Assembly (NCBI GenBank): GCA_014360655.1
Contig: JACIXC010000012.1
Coordinates: forward strand, 39,505 to 103,504
Reading direction: 5' to 3'
Origin: Actinomycetota bacterium
GTDB lineage: Bacteria; Actinomycetota; Geothermincolia; Geothermincolales; RBG-13-55-18
Length of the DNA: 64,000 nt
Shown in pieces: positions 25,813 to 35,108 of this stretch. Position 1 is the stretch's first letter. Each line of letters starts with the position of its first letter. A model generated the notes under the pieces. The model saw nothing but the letters and a program-made list of their open reading frames with translations. It had not been told where the DNA came from and searched no databases. Position numbers and translations under genes: made by a program.

Positions 25813-26256
25813 ATGGAAGACAGGATACATCGTAACACGAGGAGAGGGGTGCCGGTATTCCTTGCCCTCCTTATCATCGGCGTCCTGGCGGTCTCGGCGC
25901 TCGCCGGGTGTTCCTCGTCCACGCCGGAACTCACGGTGAAGGATTTTATCTCCGCCCGCATGGAGGGGAACGAAAGCCGCGCGGAGGAACTCACGGTGGA
26001 GGGAGACCTCAAGGGATACCTGGGAGGCGAGCCGTTCCTGGCGGGTTCCGAGGCGGACTTCACCGCCGAACTCGTGGAGAGCGACAAGGACCGCGCCGTG
26101 GTGCTGGTGCGTTTTTCCTGGGGCGAGGAGGGGGTGGATATATCCTACGTCTGCCGGCGCGCGAAGTCCCGATGGAAGGTATCCCTGCGCGAGACGGAAG
26201 CGCTGTGGTACCCCGAGATAGAGCTGAAGGAGCAGGGCACCGATGCGGGGAGCTGA
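25813..26256 (+). CDS. Lipoprotein with NTF2-like/DUF4878-type domain
   Basis: A 147-residue lipoprotein: basic N-terminus, hydrophobic helix (13-30), lipobox ALAGC (C33), then SSTPELTVKDFISARMEGNE, typical of DUF4878-like NTF2-fold domains. Likely anchored to the outer face of the membrane. Ribosome site GAGGTA. It sits nine bases after a gene of similar layout, so the two may be diverged duplicates. Role unknown. Confidence 0.75.
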   Translation: MEDRIHRNTRRGVPVFLALLIIGVLAVSALAGCSSSTPELTVKDFISARMEGNESRAEELTVEGDLKGYLGGEPFLAGSEADFTAELVESDKDRAVVLVRFSWGEEGVDISYVCRRAKSRWKVSLRETEALWYPEIELKEQGTDAGS

Positions 26257-26294
26257 GGCAAACCTTCATCGTCTGCCTGGTGTTTCCTTTCGGG

Positions 26295-26529
26295 CGTCAT
26301 CGCGAGGAGGCGCGTCAGCGCCCTTTTCCCTGTCATTGCGAGGAGGTATGCAAGCGCCCTTTTTCCTGTCATTGCGAGGAGGTATGCAAGCGCCTTTTTC
26401 CCTGTCATTGCGAGGAGGCGCGTCAGCGCCGACGAAGCAATCTCGCCGAGAGGAGGGAAGGGGGACGGGTGCCGGGAGGGGGAGCAAGGTCCGGAGGAGA
26501 TCGCTTCGTCGCTCCGCTCCTCGCGATGG
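26295..26529. repeat. Fold-back repeat element with extra tandem left arms, locus 2
   Basis: One complete element (26404-26529) has the left arm GTCATTGCGAGGAGGCGCG and a right arm ending TCCTCGCGATGGC. It is preceded by three further left arms at 26295, 26333 and 26368, spaced about 36 bp. The complete element closely resembles those at 46263-46766, including its middle part. Confidence 0.7.
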
Positions 26530-26579
26530 CGTTTAAGGGGGGTCCTTGCGATGGGTTTCAAGGAACGCCTCGTAATGTA

Positions 26580-27219
26580 ATGACACTTAACAGGGCTCAC
26601 AGGGACGACGTTTAAGGGGGGTCCTTGCAGAGGGATTGCTTCGCTTCGCTCGCAATGACGTTTTAGCCGCTCCTCGCGATGGCTTTTAAGGGGGGTCCTT
26701 GCGATGGGTTTCAAGGAACGCCTCGTAATGTAATTTTCAAGGAACGCCTCGTAATGTAATGACACTTAACAGGGCTCACAGGGACGACGTTTAAGGGGGG
26801 TCCTTGCAGAGAGATTGCTTCGCTTCGCTCGCAATGACGTTTTTAGCCGCTCCTCGCGATGGCGTTTAAGGGGGCTCCTTGCGATGGGTTTCAAGGAACG
26901 CCTCGTAATGTAATTTTCAAGGAACGCCTCGTAATGTAATGACACTTAACAGGGCTCACAGGGACGACGTTTAAGGGGGGTCCTTGCAGAGAGATTGCTT
27001 CGCTTCGCTCGCAATGACGTTTTTAGCCGCTCCTCGCGATGGCGTTTGAGGGGGGTCCTTGCGATGGGTTTCAAGGAACGCCTCGTAATGTAATTTTCAA
27101 GGAACGCCTCGTAATGTAATGACACTTAACAGGGCTCACAGGGACGACGTTTAAGGGGGGTCCTTGCAGAGAGATTGCTTCGCTTCGCTCGCAATGACGT
27201 TTTTAGCCGCTCCTCGCGA
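26580..27219. repeat. Tandem repeat array, 180-bp unit, about 3.6 copies
   Basis: Units begin (TGACACTTAACAGGGCTCAC) at 26580, 26759, 26940 and 27120; the last is cut off near 27219. Copies are nearly identical. Each unit contains a degenerate fold-back arm (GATTGCTTCGCTTCGCTCG) and two copies of TTTCAAGGAACGCCTCGTAA. No conserved ORF runs through the array, so it appears non-coding. Confidence 0.85.
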
Positions 27220-27275
27220 AGACTTTCACGGAGGCGTGACGAACACATGCGAAGATGTGTTGGCGTCCTCCCGGC

Positions 27276-29813
27276 CTATTCCTCCCGGCTACGCTTTCCG
27301 TTGACAGGCTTTCCGGCTGCCCCGGATCTTGTTTTCGGTGAAGCGGAACCGGTCTTCCCGGAAGCTGTGCGCCCGGGCTTCGCGGTGACAGGCCTTGCTT
27401 TCGCGGCGGGCTTCGGTTCCCCATCCGCGGCCACGCTACCTCTGTCCTTTCCGGGTCTGGCCGCCTTGCCGTCAGGGTAAAGGGCGACCTTGAAGACCTC
27501 CTCGATGTGCTTCACGGGCACGAACTTCAGGTCCTTGCGTATGAAATCCGGTATCTCCTCGAGGTACTTGCGGTTCTCTTCGGGGATGACGATGGTCTTC
27601 ACCCCGGAACGGTGTGCGGCGAGCACCTTCTCCTTCAGGCCGCCGATGGGAAGGACCTTTCCCCGCAGGGTTATCTCGCCCGTCATGCCCACGTCCTTGT
27701 GGACCTTCCTGCCTGTTATGGAGGAGATGAGCGCCGTGGCCATGGTGACGCCGGCGCTGGGGCCGTCCTTGGGGATGGCTCCCGCCGGCACGTGGATGTG
27801 CATGTCGTGCTTCTTGAAGAACTCCGGGTCCACCCCGTAACGCTCCGCCACGCTGCGGCAGTAGGTCAGCGCCGCCTTGGCCGACTCCTGCATGACGTCC
27901 CCCAGTTTCCCCGTGAGCACCAGCTCCCCGCTCCCCGGCATCACCTGGCACTCCACGAAGAGGACGTCGCCGCCGGACTCCGTCCACGCCAGACCCGTGG
28001 CCACCCCCACCTCGTCCTCCTCCTCCAGGACCTCGAAGCGGAAGCGCACCGGTCCCAACAGCTCGTGCAGGTCCTTCTCCCCCACCTTCTTGCTCTTGCG
28101 CTTGCCGGTGGCGATGTCCTTGGCCACCTTGCGGCAGATGGACGCTATCTCCCGTTCCAGGTTGCGCACCCCGGCCTCACGCGTGTATCCCCGGATGACG
28201 GCGCGCAGGGCTTCATCGGTTATCTCGAGCTGGCTCTTCTTCAGGCCGTGTTCCTCGAACTGCCTGGGTAAGAGGTGCTCGCGCGCTATGTGCAGCTTCT
28301 CCACCTCGGTGTAACCGGGGAGCTCCAGCACCTCCATGCGGTCGAGGAGGGCCGGGGGAATGGGTATCACCGTGTTGGCGGTGGTGATGAACATCACCCT
28401 CGAGAGGTCGAAGGGGACGTCCAGGTAATGGTCGGAGAAGGAGAAGTTCTGTTCCGGGTCCAGGACCTCGAGGAGGGCCGCCGCCGGGTCTCCCCGGAAA
28501 TCCACCCCTATCTTGTCCACCTCGTCCAGCATGAAAACCGGGTTGTTCGATCCCGCCTTTCGTATTCCCTGGATGATCCTTCCAGGAAGGGCGCCGATAT
28601 AGGTTCGCCGGTGGCCTCGTATCTCCGCCTCGTCGTGCATCCCGCCCAGGGAGATGCGCACGAACTTGCGCCCCAGGGCACGCGCTATGGACTGACCCAG
28701 TGAGGTCTTGCCCACCCCCGGGGGGCCCACGAAGCAAAGGATGGGGCCCTTCATGTCCTCCTTAAGCTTGCGCACCGCCAGGTATTCCAGGATGCGGTCC
28801 TTCACCTTGTCCAGGTCGTAATGGTCCTCGTCCAGTATCCTGCGCGCCCGCACGATGTCCAGGTTATCCTCGGTGGATTCGTTCCAGGGGAGGCTGGTAA
28901 GCCATTCCAGGTAGGTGCGCGCCACCGTGTATTCCGCGGCGGCCACCGGCATCTTCGCCAGCCGGTCCAGCTCTCTCTCAGCCTCCTTGCGGGCTTCCTC
29001 CGGCATGCCGCTCTGCTCTATCTTCTCCCGGAACTCGTTGATCTCCATGGTGCGCTCGTCGACCTCGCCGAGCTCCTTCTGGATGGCCTTGAGCTGCTCG
29101 CGCAGGAAGTATTCCCTCTGGCTCTTGGACATCTCCGTCTGCACCTGGGACTGTATCCTGGAACCTATTTCCAGGATCTCTATCTCCTTGTTCAGGTACA
29201 AGGTAAGTCTTTCCAGCCTCTCCTTGACGTTCAGCGCCTCGAGCAGCTCCTGCTTCTCCTCCAGGGTGATGTTGATGTTGGAGGCGATGAAATCGGCGAG
29301 GTTGTTGGGCTCCGATATGTTCATGGCGGCGATGAAGATCTCGTTTGGGAGATAGGGGGCCATGGAGACGATCTTCTTGAACTGCGCGAGTATGTTGCGC
29401 GCCAGCCCCTCGACCTCCACCGACTTTTCCACTATTTCCCTGACCTTCTCCACCCTTGCCTTGAGGTAGGGCTCCCTCTGCACGTATTCCAGTATGCGTA
29501 TCCTCTGCACCCCCTGCACGAAGAGCTGCATGGAACCGTCCGGAAGCTTGAGCATGCGGATGATGGCGGACGCCGTCCCCACGCCGTAGACCTGTTCCGG
29601 GCCCGGCAACTCCACGTCCTCACGCGCCGCCACCGCCGCCACCAGCCGGTCGGCGGTCAGGGCGTCGTCTATGAGCTTCACGTACTCCTCCTTGGTGATG
29701 AGGAGGGGCATGATGATGTGGGGGTAGATGACCGTGTCCTTCAGGGGCAGCACCGGCAGGATATCGGGGATATAGGGTTCCGCCAGACCCATCGGAAAAT
29801 CATTGTCCGGCAA
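27276..29813 (-). CDS. lon: ATP-dependent protease Lon
   Basis: An 845-residue Lon A-type protease. N-terminal substrate domain (about 15-210), AAA+ domain with Walker A GPPGVGKT (363-370) and Walker B VFMLDEVDKIG (426-436), and a C-terminal protease domain with the Ser-Lys dyad in KDGPSAGV (S686) and GGLKEK (K729). After the protease fold there is a tail of about 65 residues rich in Lys, Arg, Pro, Ala and Ser, absent from typical Lon. It lies 36 bases downstream of hsp20 on the same strand, so both are likely one heat-shock transcript. Confidence 0.96.
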   Translation of the reverse strand: MPDNDFPMGLAEPYIPDILPVLPLKDTVIYPHIIMPLLITKEEYVKLIDDALTADRLVAAVAAREDVELPGPEQVYGVGTASAIIRMLKLPDGSMQLFVQGVQRIRILEYVQREPYLKARVEKVREIVEKSVEVEGLARNILAQFKKIVSMAPYLPNEIFIAAMNISEPNNLADFIASNINITLEEKQELLEALNVKERLERLTLYLNKEIEILEIGSRIQSQVQTEMSKSQREYFLREQLKAIQKELGEVDERTMEINEFREKIEQSGMPEEARKEAERELDRLAKMPVAAAEYTVARTYLEWLTSLPWNESTEDNLDIVRARRILDEDHYDLDKVKDRILEYLAVRKLKEDMKGPILCFVGPPGVGKTSLGQSIARALGRKFVRISLGGMHDEAEIRGHRRTYIGALPGRIIQGIRKAGSNNPVFMLDEVDKIGVDFRGDPAAALLEVLDPEQNFSFSDHYLDVPFDLSRVMFITTANTVIPIPPALLDRMEVLELPGYTEVEKLHIAREHLLPRQFEEHGLKKSQLEITDEALRAVIRGYTREAGVRNLEREIASICRKVAKDIATGKRKSKKVGEKDLHELLGPVRFRFEVLEEEDEVGVATGLAWTESGGDVLFVECQVMPGSGELVLTGKLGDVMQESAKAALTYCRSVAERYGVDPEFFKKHDMHIHVPAGAIPKDGPSAGVTMATALISSITGRKVHKDVGMTGEITLRGKVLPIGGLKEKVLAAHRSGVKTIVIPEENRKYLEEIPDFIRKDLKFVPVKHIEEVFKVALYPDGKAARPGKDRGSVAADGEPKPAAKARPVTAKPGRTASGKTGSASPKTRSGAAGKPVNGKRSREE

Positions 29814-29849
29814 GGCTTACCTCCTTCTATCGTCCCGCGGGCGGAAAGG

Positions 29850-30299
29850 TCACTCGCTGCTGGCATCGAGGCTGCGCGGGCGCTCCTCTTTCCGTTTTGG
29901 CAGGGTTATCTCCAGGAATCCCTGGCGGTAAACGGCCTGGGTGGCGTCGGCATCGATATCCGCGGGCAGCTCGAGATTCCTCTCGAACTCGCCGTAGTTC
30001 ACCTCGAGAAGATAGGTCTTCCTCACGCCCGGTGGCCTGATGGGCTGCCGTCTCCCGCGTATGGTGAGCAGCCTCCCGCGCAGGGTCACCTCCACCTGCT
30101 CCTCGTCGACGCCCGCCAGCTCCATCACCACCACGAAACAGTCGGGGCACTCGTAGACGTCGCACAGTGGCTTCCAGGCCTTCTCGAAGACGGCGGAAGG
30201 CTTCTTCCAGCGCGGCATGTGGCTGAAGAAGCGCTCCATTTCCCGGCGCATCGCCGTCACTTCGTCGAAATCGTCCCGGTTCCAGAAAGCTTCCGTCAC
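29850..30299 (-). CDS. Small heat-shock protein (Hsp20/alpha-crystallin)
   Basis: A 149-residue holdase chaperone. The alpha-crystallin domain spans about 43-140: PLCDVYECPDCFVVVMELAG, the beta-hairpin LRGRLLTIRGRR, and the family signature around ADATQAVYRQGFLEITLPK. An N-terminal helical segment is rich in Phe, Trp and Met. GTG at 30299 has AAAGGGG eight bases upstream. It precedes lon; a chaperone and protease in one operon suits heat-stress control. Confidence 0.92.
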   Translation of the reverse strand: MTEAFWNRDDFDEVTAMRREMERFFSHMPRWKKPSAVFEKAWKPLCDVYECPDCFVVVMELAGVDEEQVEVTLRGRLLTIRGRRQPIRPPGVRKTYLLEVNYGEFERNLELPADIDADATQAVYRQGFLEITLPKRKEERPRSLDASSE

Positions 30300-30348
30300 C
30301 CTGCAAACCCCTTTCGCTCGTCCGTGGGTTGCCCGCTCGACGCCTTTA

Positions 30349-30354
30349 ATTATA
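30349..30354 (-). promoter_or_regulatory. -10 element of the hsp20-lon promoter
   Basis: A perfect TATAAT on the minus strand, 50 bases upstream of the hsp20 start. The -35 (GATGGC at 17 bases) is poor, so an activator or alternative sigma factor may be involved. No CIRCE or HAIR inverted repeat was found nearby. Confidence 0.5.
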
Positions 30355-30466
30355 CCCCAATCCGCGGGGCGGCCATCGTGAGGCGGCCGTCTTCCGCCCC
30401 CGTGAAAGCCGTGGCATCGCACGGAAAAGCGCGGCCGCGACGTCCGGCATCTCCCCCGGGACCGCA

Positions 30467-31486
30467 TCAGGGAGAAAATTCCATTCCCGCGACCCTCTCT
30501 TCCTCCCGCTGCAGGGCCTCCTTGAGCTCCCGGCGTACATGGAGATCGTGGCCGCGGAAGGGGGCCAGGCACCATGTGCCCTCGCGTATCCCCCACACAA
30601 ACTGCCCGGGCACGAGCTTCCCGTCCATGGCCATCTGCACCGCCCTGAAGACGGCGTTGTCGTCTCGCAGGATGAGCGAGGTCAGCACGTGCTCGGGTGA
30701 AGACCCGTGGAGATCGGCACCTGCGGGGATGACCAGGATGTTCTTCTCCTCCGCCACCTCTATCACCTCGGACACGAACTCCCCGGGGGCGCAGAAGACG
30801 ATGTCGGCTCCCTTTTTCGCCGCCTCTTCCGCCAGCGACCTGGCTTTCGACGCTGCAGCGGTGTCTTCCAGCGTGTAGACGAGGACGTTGCCCGCGGGCA
30901 GGGCAGCCTTGACCCCCGAGACGAACCCCGCGCGGTACCATTCCGTCATGGCATCGCTTTTCGCTCCCAGGAAAGCGACCACGGGGAGCGCGTTGGTCAG
31001 CGGGTGGTCCTTCCCCTCGGTAAGCCGGCCGGCAAGGTACCCGCAGAGGTACGCGCCCTCCTCCACCCGGTAGCGGACGGCGGTCACTCCATCCCCGCCC
31101 GAAACACCGGCATCGGGCGGCAGGCCCAGCGCCACCAGCGGCACGTCCGACGCCCCCTGTCGCGAGGCCAGGACGCCTTCCGCTGCACTTTTTCCCAGGG
31201 CTATGACGAGCCGGTAGGCACCGTCTTCCGTTCCCCCCGTTCCGCTCCCGAGCGCGTTTCCGCCCGGGTCCATCATTTCCGCCTCCGCCCCCAATTCCGC
31301 TTCCACCTTATCGCAGGCGTAAGAGAGCATCTCGCTGCGTTCGTGGCCCGGTTCCCCTTCGGCAAAGCCGTATATGGCCACGCGGAAGGGAGGCTCCGGC
31401 CGGGAACAGGAGACGGGCGCTAGGAACATGACGGCCGACGCGAGAGACAGTGTGGCAACGGTCGCGATGCGACTGCGCAAGGCCAT
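30467..31486 (-). CDS. BMP-family (Med/PnrA-like) substrate-binding lipoprotein
   Basis: A 339-residue lipoprotein with signal peptide (9-25) and lipobox-like LAPVSC (C27). The mature part is a periplasmic-binding fold of the BMP family, which binds nucleosides or similar ligands: FRVAIYGFAEGEPG, RYRVEEGAYLCGYLAGRLTE, and PVVAFLGAKSDAMTEWYRAG match family positions. No ABC permease or ATPase genes are adjacent, so it may act as an orphan receptor or Med-like regulator. The start is uncertain; TTG at 31540 and GTG at 31501 are in frame. Confidence 0.82.
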   Translation of the reverse strand: MALRSRIATVATLSLASAVMFLAPVSCSRPEPPFRVAIYGFAEGEPGHERSEMLSYACDKVEAELGAEAEMMDPGGNALGSGTGGTEDGAYRLVIALGKSAAEGVLASRQGASDVPLVALGLPPDAGVSGGDGVTAVRYRVEEGAYLCGYLAGRLTEGKDHPLTNALPVVAFLGAKSDAMTEWYRAGFVSGVKAALPAGNVLVYTLEDTAAASKARSLAEEAAKKGADIVFCAPGEFVSEVIEVAEEKNILVIPAGADLHGSSPEHVLTSLILRDDNAVFRAVQMAMDGKLVPGQFVWGIREGTWCLAPFRGHDLHVRRELKEALQREEERVAGMEFSP

Positions 31487-31696
31487 TTTTTCCCGCTTCA
31501 CCTGAGGCTCTTTCTTCCCTTTGCTGCCGTACTGCCGCAAGACATTATAGCATCCCCGCCATGCATCTTAACGATGTCACGGCTCGAGCGGTGCCCCGAA
31601 CGAGGGCGAGGCCGTGAAGCCGCTTCCTTGCCCCCATCTTCACGTGCCGTCAAGCGTCCCGAGCCGCGCCACCGCCACCGGCTTCCAGGCCGGCCT

Positions 31697-32644
31697 TCAT
31701 GGCACGCCACGGCGCCCGCCGCCGATGCCGCCTTCCCTCCGCGGCAGGGTCACGAGCAGGACGCCCGCCGCCACCATGGCGGTCGCGAACAACAGGGCAT
31801 ACGTGACGGGCTCTCCCAGGGCATAGTGGGCGAGAAGCACGGCGACAACCGGCTTCAGGTAGAAGAGGCCCGCCCCCCGTGAGGCGGGCACCCGCCTCAT
31901 CCCCTCGAAATAGAGGAGGTACCCGAGTCCCACGGTCACCACCCCCAGGTAGAGAAGCCAGCCCCAGGTCCCCGCATCGTAGGAGGCCAACTCCCCCCAG
32001 CCGCCGCTCACGACCAGGAGGAGTGCAAACATGGCGGATCCCGCGACAATGCTCAGGAAAGACACGGTGAGCCCGCCGTAGACCTGCGCGTACCTTTTCC
32101 CGTAGACGGTATAAGCGGACCAGGTGAGCGCCGCGCATAACACCAGGGCGCCGCCGAAGAAGTCGCCGCGGGAAAGCAGCCCCGAGAAACGGAAACCGGT
32201 CACCGCCGCCAGGGCCCCCAGGAACCCCAGGGCGATGCCGAGCCAGCCCGTCATGCCCGGACGTTCCTCGAGGAGCGGCACGGCGAGAAAGGAGGTGAAG
32301 ACGGGGTTTGCGGAGAAGACCACCGCTGCCGTTGATGCGCTGGCCCTCTCCACGCCCTGGTGAAAGAGGAAGAAGGTCAGGAAGACCCCTACCACGCCCA
32401 GCAGCGTGAGCGGGAGGGGCTCCTCGCGCATGGCCTTCGCGGCAAGGCGGCCCCTCCTGCCTGCGACGGCGAAAGGGAGGAGCGCCAGACCTCCGAGGAT
32501 AAAACGCAAGGCCGCGACCTGGTTCGCACCGGGAGGGTCGCCCGTCCCCAACCCGCCCTGCAGGTACCTGGAAACCACCTCGATGGTACTGAAAAGGACT
32601 ACGGCGCCCGCGACGTAAAGGAATCCCCTTCTTTCCATGGTCAT
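31697..32644 (-). CDS. EamA/DMT family transporter
   Basis: A 315-residue protein with ten hydrophobic helices in two EamA repeats (about 7-140 and 153-290). The conserved second-repeat pattern GLGYLLYFEGMRRVPASRGA and FYLKPVVAVLLAHYALGEP fit drug/metabolite exporters. The substrate is unknown. ATG choices at 32644 and 32638 differ by two residues. Confidence 0.88.
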   Translation of the reverse strand: MTMERRGFLYVAGAVVLFSTIEVVSRYLQGGLGTGDPPGANQVAALRFILGGLALLPFAVAGRRGRLAAKAMREEPLPLTLLGVVGVFLTFFLFHQGVERASASTAAVVFSANPVFTSFLAVPLLEERPGMTGWLGIALGFLGALAAVTGFRFSGLLSRGDFFGGALVLCAALTWSAYTVYGKRYAQVYGGLTVSFLSIVAGSAMFALLLVVSGGWGELASYDAGTWGWLLYLGVVTVGLGYLLYFEGMRRVPASRGAGLFYLKPVVAVLLAHYALGEPVTYALLFATAMVAAGVLLVTLPRREGGIGGGRRGVP

Positions 32645-32752
32645 AGTGTAGCCCTGTCCGCACAATCAATACAGTGGAAGCGGCTGGTTGGTTCGGCGGC
32701 GGGCAGCGGGTGGTGTGGCGCAGGACGGTTGGCCGCGCCGGTGGGCGGCGGT

Positions 32753-34099
32753 TCAGTTCTTCACGTAGTCCTTGCCGATGACCAGGATGACATCGGCGTC
32801 GTAGGTTATGGCCACGCTCTCGTCTTCGAGCACCTTGTACGAGGCGCTCCTGTTTAAATCGCCGGCCACCATGCGCGCCTCATCACCGTGCCCCGGCGCA
32901 TAGTAAACGGTCGTCCGTTCGTACGCGTTCACGGTGTTCCCTATCTTCACGTTCCGGTAGCCCTTGTCCTTCATGACCTCGGCGACCTTGGCGGCCATCC
33001 CCTCCCAGCGCACCCCGTTGAGCACCGCCAGGTTGACCGCCGCCCGGTTCCCCTGCGCCTCTCCCTCGTAGCGGAGCTTTTCCTGCTCCATGAGCTCCGC
33101 CCGCATCTCCTCCGGCGACTTCGTGCTGCAGTACTTCTCTATGTTCTCAAAAAGGCGCGCCGTGGCCTGGGCATCGTGAACGTAGTACCACGGCTGGCCA
33201 GGGGCGGGCTCCGGGCTGTCTCCCGGAAGCGTCGCGAACTCCACGTCCTTGACCTCCATGCCCTGCAGGGCTTCAGCAAGGGTGAAGATCATGTCCGGGT
33301 CGAGGGTGGTTTCGAGGTACTTGACCGCGGTATCGAGGATCTTCAAAAGGGACTGGATGTCGCGGATGGAAACCGCCTTTTCCATGGTCGCCTTCAGGAA
33401 GGCCTTCTGGTTCTCGATACGGTCCAGGTCGCCGCGGGGGAGCTTGCGGCTCCTGACCACGATCAGGGCCTGGTCCCCGTTCAGGTTGTAATCGCCCTTG
33501 GGCAGGTACCCCGTGAGGGGATCGTTGATGGTGTGTTCGAGGTGGAAGGGCACGCCGCCTATCGCGTTCACTATGTTCTTGAAGGCCTCGAAGTCCACCT
33601 CGGCGTAGTCGTTGATATCCATGCCGGAGAGCTTCTCCACCACCTCCACGGCCCCCGCGGGCCCCCTGAAGGCATGTGCGGCGTTTATCTTCTGCGTGCC
33701 GTACCCGGGGATGGTGACCTTGGTATCGCGGGGTATGGAAACCACCACCGCCTTCTTTTTCTTCACGTTGACGGAGACCAGGATCATCACGTCGGAGCGG
33801 GTGTTGCCCTCTTCCCCGGGAATGCTGCCCCTGTCTATGCCGATGAAAAGCACGTTGAGGTTCTTATCGGGGTCGTGCCACTTGCTGAGCTCGGCGTAGA
33901 GGTCGGGATCGTCCTCGCGGGATATCACCGCCGGCTCGAAGCGGAGTCGCACGTAGTGCTTGGAGGCCCATATCTTCACCATGTCGAGATTAAGCAGGCC
34001 CGTAACCAGGCCGCCCAGGAGCACCAGGACGGCCGCCACCTTGAGGATAAGCCTTCTTCTCCTCCGCTTTTGCAGCCTCAGCCTTTCCTGCCTTTTCAT
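32753..34099 (-). CDS. LytR-CpsA-Psr (LCP) family phosphotransferase with LytR_C domain
   Basis: A 448-residue membrane protein that attaches polymers to peptidoglycan in Gram-positives. Basic N-terminus, one transmembrane helix (about 17-37), then an LCP domain with NTRSDVMILVSV (99-110) and VSIPRDTKV (120-128), and PRGDLDRIENQKAFLK carrying the Arg cluster. A C-terminal LytR_C domain (about 350-448, AVNLAVLNGVRWEGMAAKVA) follows. Its presence supports a Gram-positive type envelope. Confidence 0.93.
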   Translation of the reverse strand: MKRQERLRLQKRRRRRLILKVAAVLVLLGGLVTGLLNLDMVKIWASKHYVRLRFEPAVISREDDPDLYAELSKWHDPDKNLNVLFIGIDRGSIPGEEGNTRSDVMILVSVNVKKKKAVVVSIPRDTKVTIPGYGTQKINAAHAFRGPAGAVEVVEKLSGMDINDYAEVDFEAFKNIVNAIGGVPFHLEHTINDPLTGYLPKGDYNLNGDQALIVVRSRKLPRGDLDRIENQKAFLKATMEKAVSIRDIQSLLKILDTAVKYLETTLDPDMIFTLAEALQGMEVKDVEFATLPGDSPEPAPGQPWYYVHDAQATARLFENIEKYCSTKSPEEMRAELMEQEKLRYEGEAQGNRAAVNLAVLNGVRWEGMAAKVAEVMKDKGYRNVKIGNTVNAYERTTVYYAPGHGDEARMVAGDLNRSASYKVLEDESVAITYDADVILVIGKDYVKN

Positions 34100-34211
34100 G
34101 TCACCTTCTGACGTCCGCTCCCGACGGGCGGTTCCTGCGGCAAGCGCCTCAACCCCGCCGGCAGCGCAGAACGACGAAGCGGCAAACGGTTAGAACGGAA
34201 CCATCATATGG

Positions 34212-34217
34212 ATTATA
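34212..34217 (-). promoter_or_regulatory. -10 element of the LCP gene promoter
   Basis: TATAAT on the minus strand in the sequence GACATATAATCC, about 113 bases upstream of the LCP start. The -35 candidate (TGGCAC at 17 bases) is weak. A CATATG palindrome immediately downstream could be a control site. Confidence 0.45.
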
Positions 34218-34438
34218 TGTCGCCTTCCCCGACCGTGCCACCGCCCCTGCCGCCGCTCCCGCGATGATCGCCCGCCGCGCCATCCGGGGGTGGCGCATTG
34301 GCCCATGCCGCCGCCCGGGACGCCGCAACGTACCGGCACACCGCCACGTACCGATCTACCGCCACGTCCCAGGCACGCCGGACGGCGAACGCGCGCCCCG
34401 TTCCCGCTTTCCCGCGCCGGGTCCACCGACACCGCGCC
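34218..34438. other. GC-rich intergenic region downstream of xseB
   Basis: Rich in CCGCC and CACGTACC-like short repeats (for example CCACGTACCG and GCAACGTACCG at about 34325-34350). No ORF or terminator is supported. Confidence 0.4.
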
Positions 34439-34693
34439 TCAGCCGCCCTCTCCTTCTTCGCCGCCCACCTCCTCCAGCAACAACTCCTCGCCGGAAAGGC
34501 CCTCCTCCATGCTGCCGATGAGCTTCTCCACCTTAGCGCTGGTCTCCGCCAGGCGGCGGCGCGCCTCGCGGATAAGGCCCACCCCCTCCTCGAAGAGGCG
34601 CAGTCCCTCTTCCAACTCCAGGTCCTGCCTTTCCAGGGCGGCGGTTATCTCCTCGAGCCTCTCCATCATCCGCCGAAAAGTCATCTCGCTCAA
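34439..34693 (-). CDS. xseB: Exodeoxyribonuclease VII small subunit
   Basis: An 84-residue protein of the normal XseB size, with MMERLEEITAALERQDLELEEGLRLFEEGVGLI, the family core, and a Glu-rich C-terminal end. It is all helical. The start is TTG at 34693 with AAGGGGGG upstream; a longer in-frame extension has no homology and was rejected. The gene lies 415 bases downstream of xseA, an unusually large gap for a pair that often overlaps. Confidence 0.88.
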   Translation of the reverse strand: MSEMTFRRMMERLEEITAALERQDLELEEGLRLFEEGVGLIREARRRLAETSAKVEKLIGSMEEGLSGEELLLEEVGGEEGEGG

Positions 34694-35108
34694 TGTCTTC
34701 CCCCCTTGTCTTCTCCCCTGTTCCGGAGACCGTTTCATTGTACCTTCCTCGCAAGGCGTCCTCGTCCTTTCAAGCTTTCGCGTGTAGGCGCGCCATCGCT
34801 CCCTCCAAGCATCCGTCTTCACGGCAAGCGCGTTCGTCAGCCGCGCCTCCGCGAGCTTGACCGCGTATACAGACGAACGCGCAACTCGTGAGACCGGGTT
34901 GCCGTCGGCATCATCGCTCTCAATGCGCCGCCTACGCTCATTCCCACGCACGCGCAACCCCTGCCGGGGCGGACGTTGCGAGGCGGCATGGGCGGCCGCC
35001 CCGCAAGTCGGCTTCCCGTCATTCTCGAGTTCACCCCGCTTCCGGGGGAGAGCCCTCACGCCATGATCAAGCCGACTGCCCTGCGCGGCCGGCGTACGCG
35101 GCTCGAGT
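34694..35108. other. Long gap between xseA and xseB
   Basis: No convincing gene. A 25-bp imperfect direct repeat (CTCGAGTTCACCCCGCTTCC at 35024 and CTCGAGTTCACTCCGCCTCC at about 35101, the latter overlapping the xseA stop) suggests local duplication. The gap is open in the xseB frame but the product looks random and Arg/Ser-rich. Confidence 0.5.

Noticed and set aside
26295..26404. Short repeats at about 36-bp spacing looking like a CRISPR array
   Set aside because: There are no distinct spacers; the units are left arms of the fold-back element and no cas gene is nearby.
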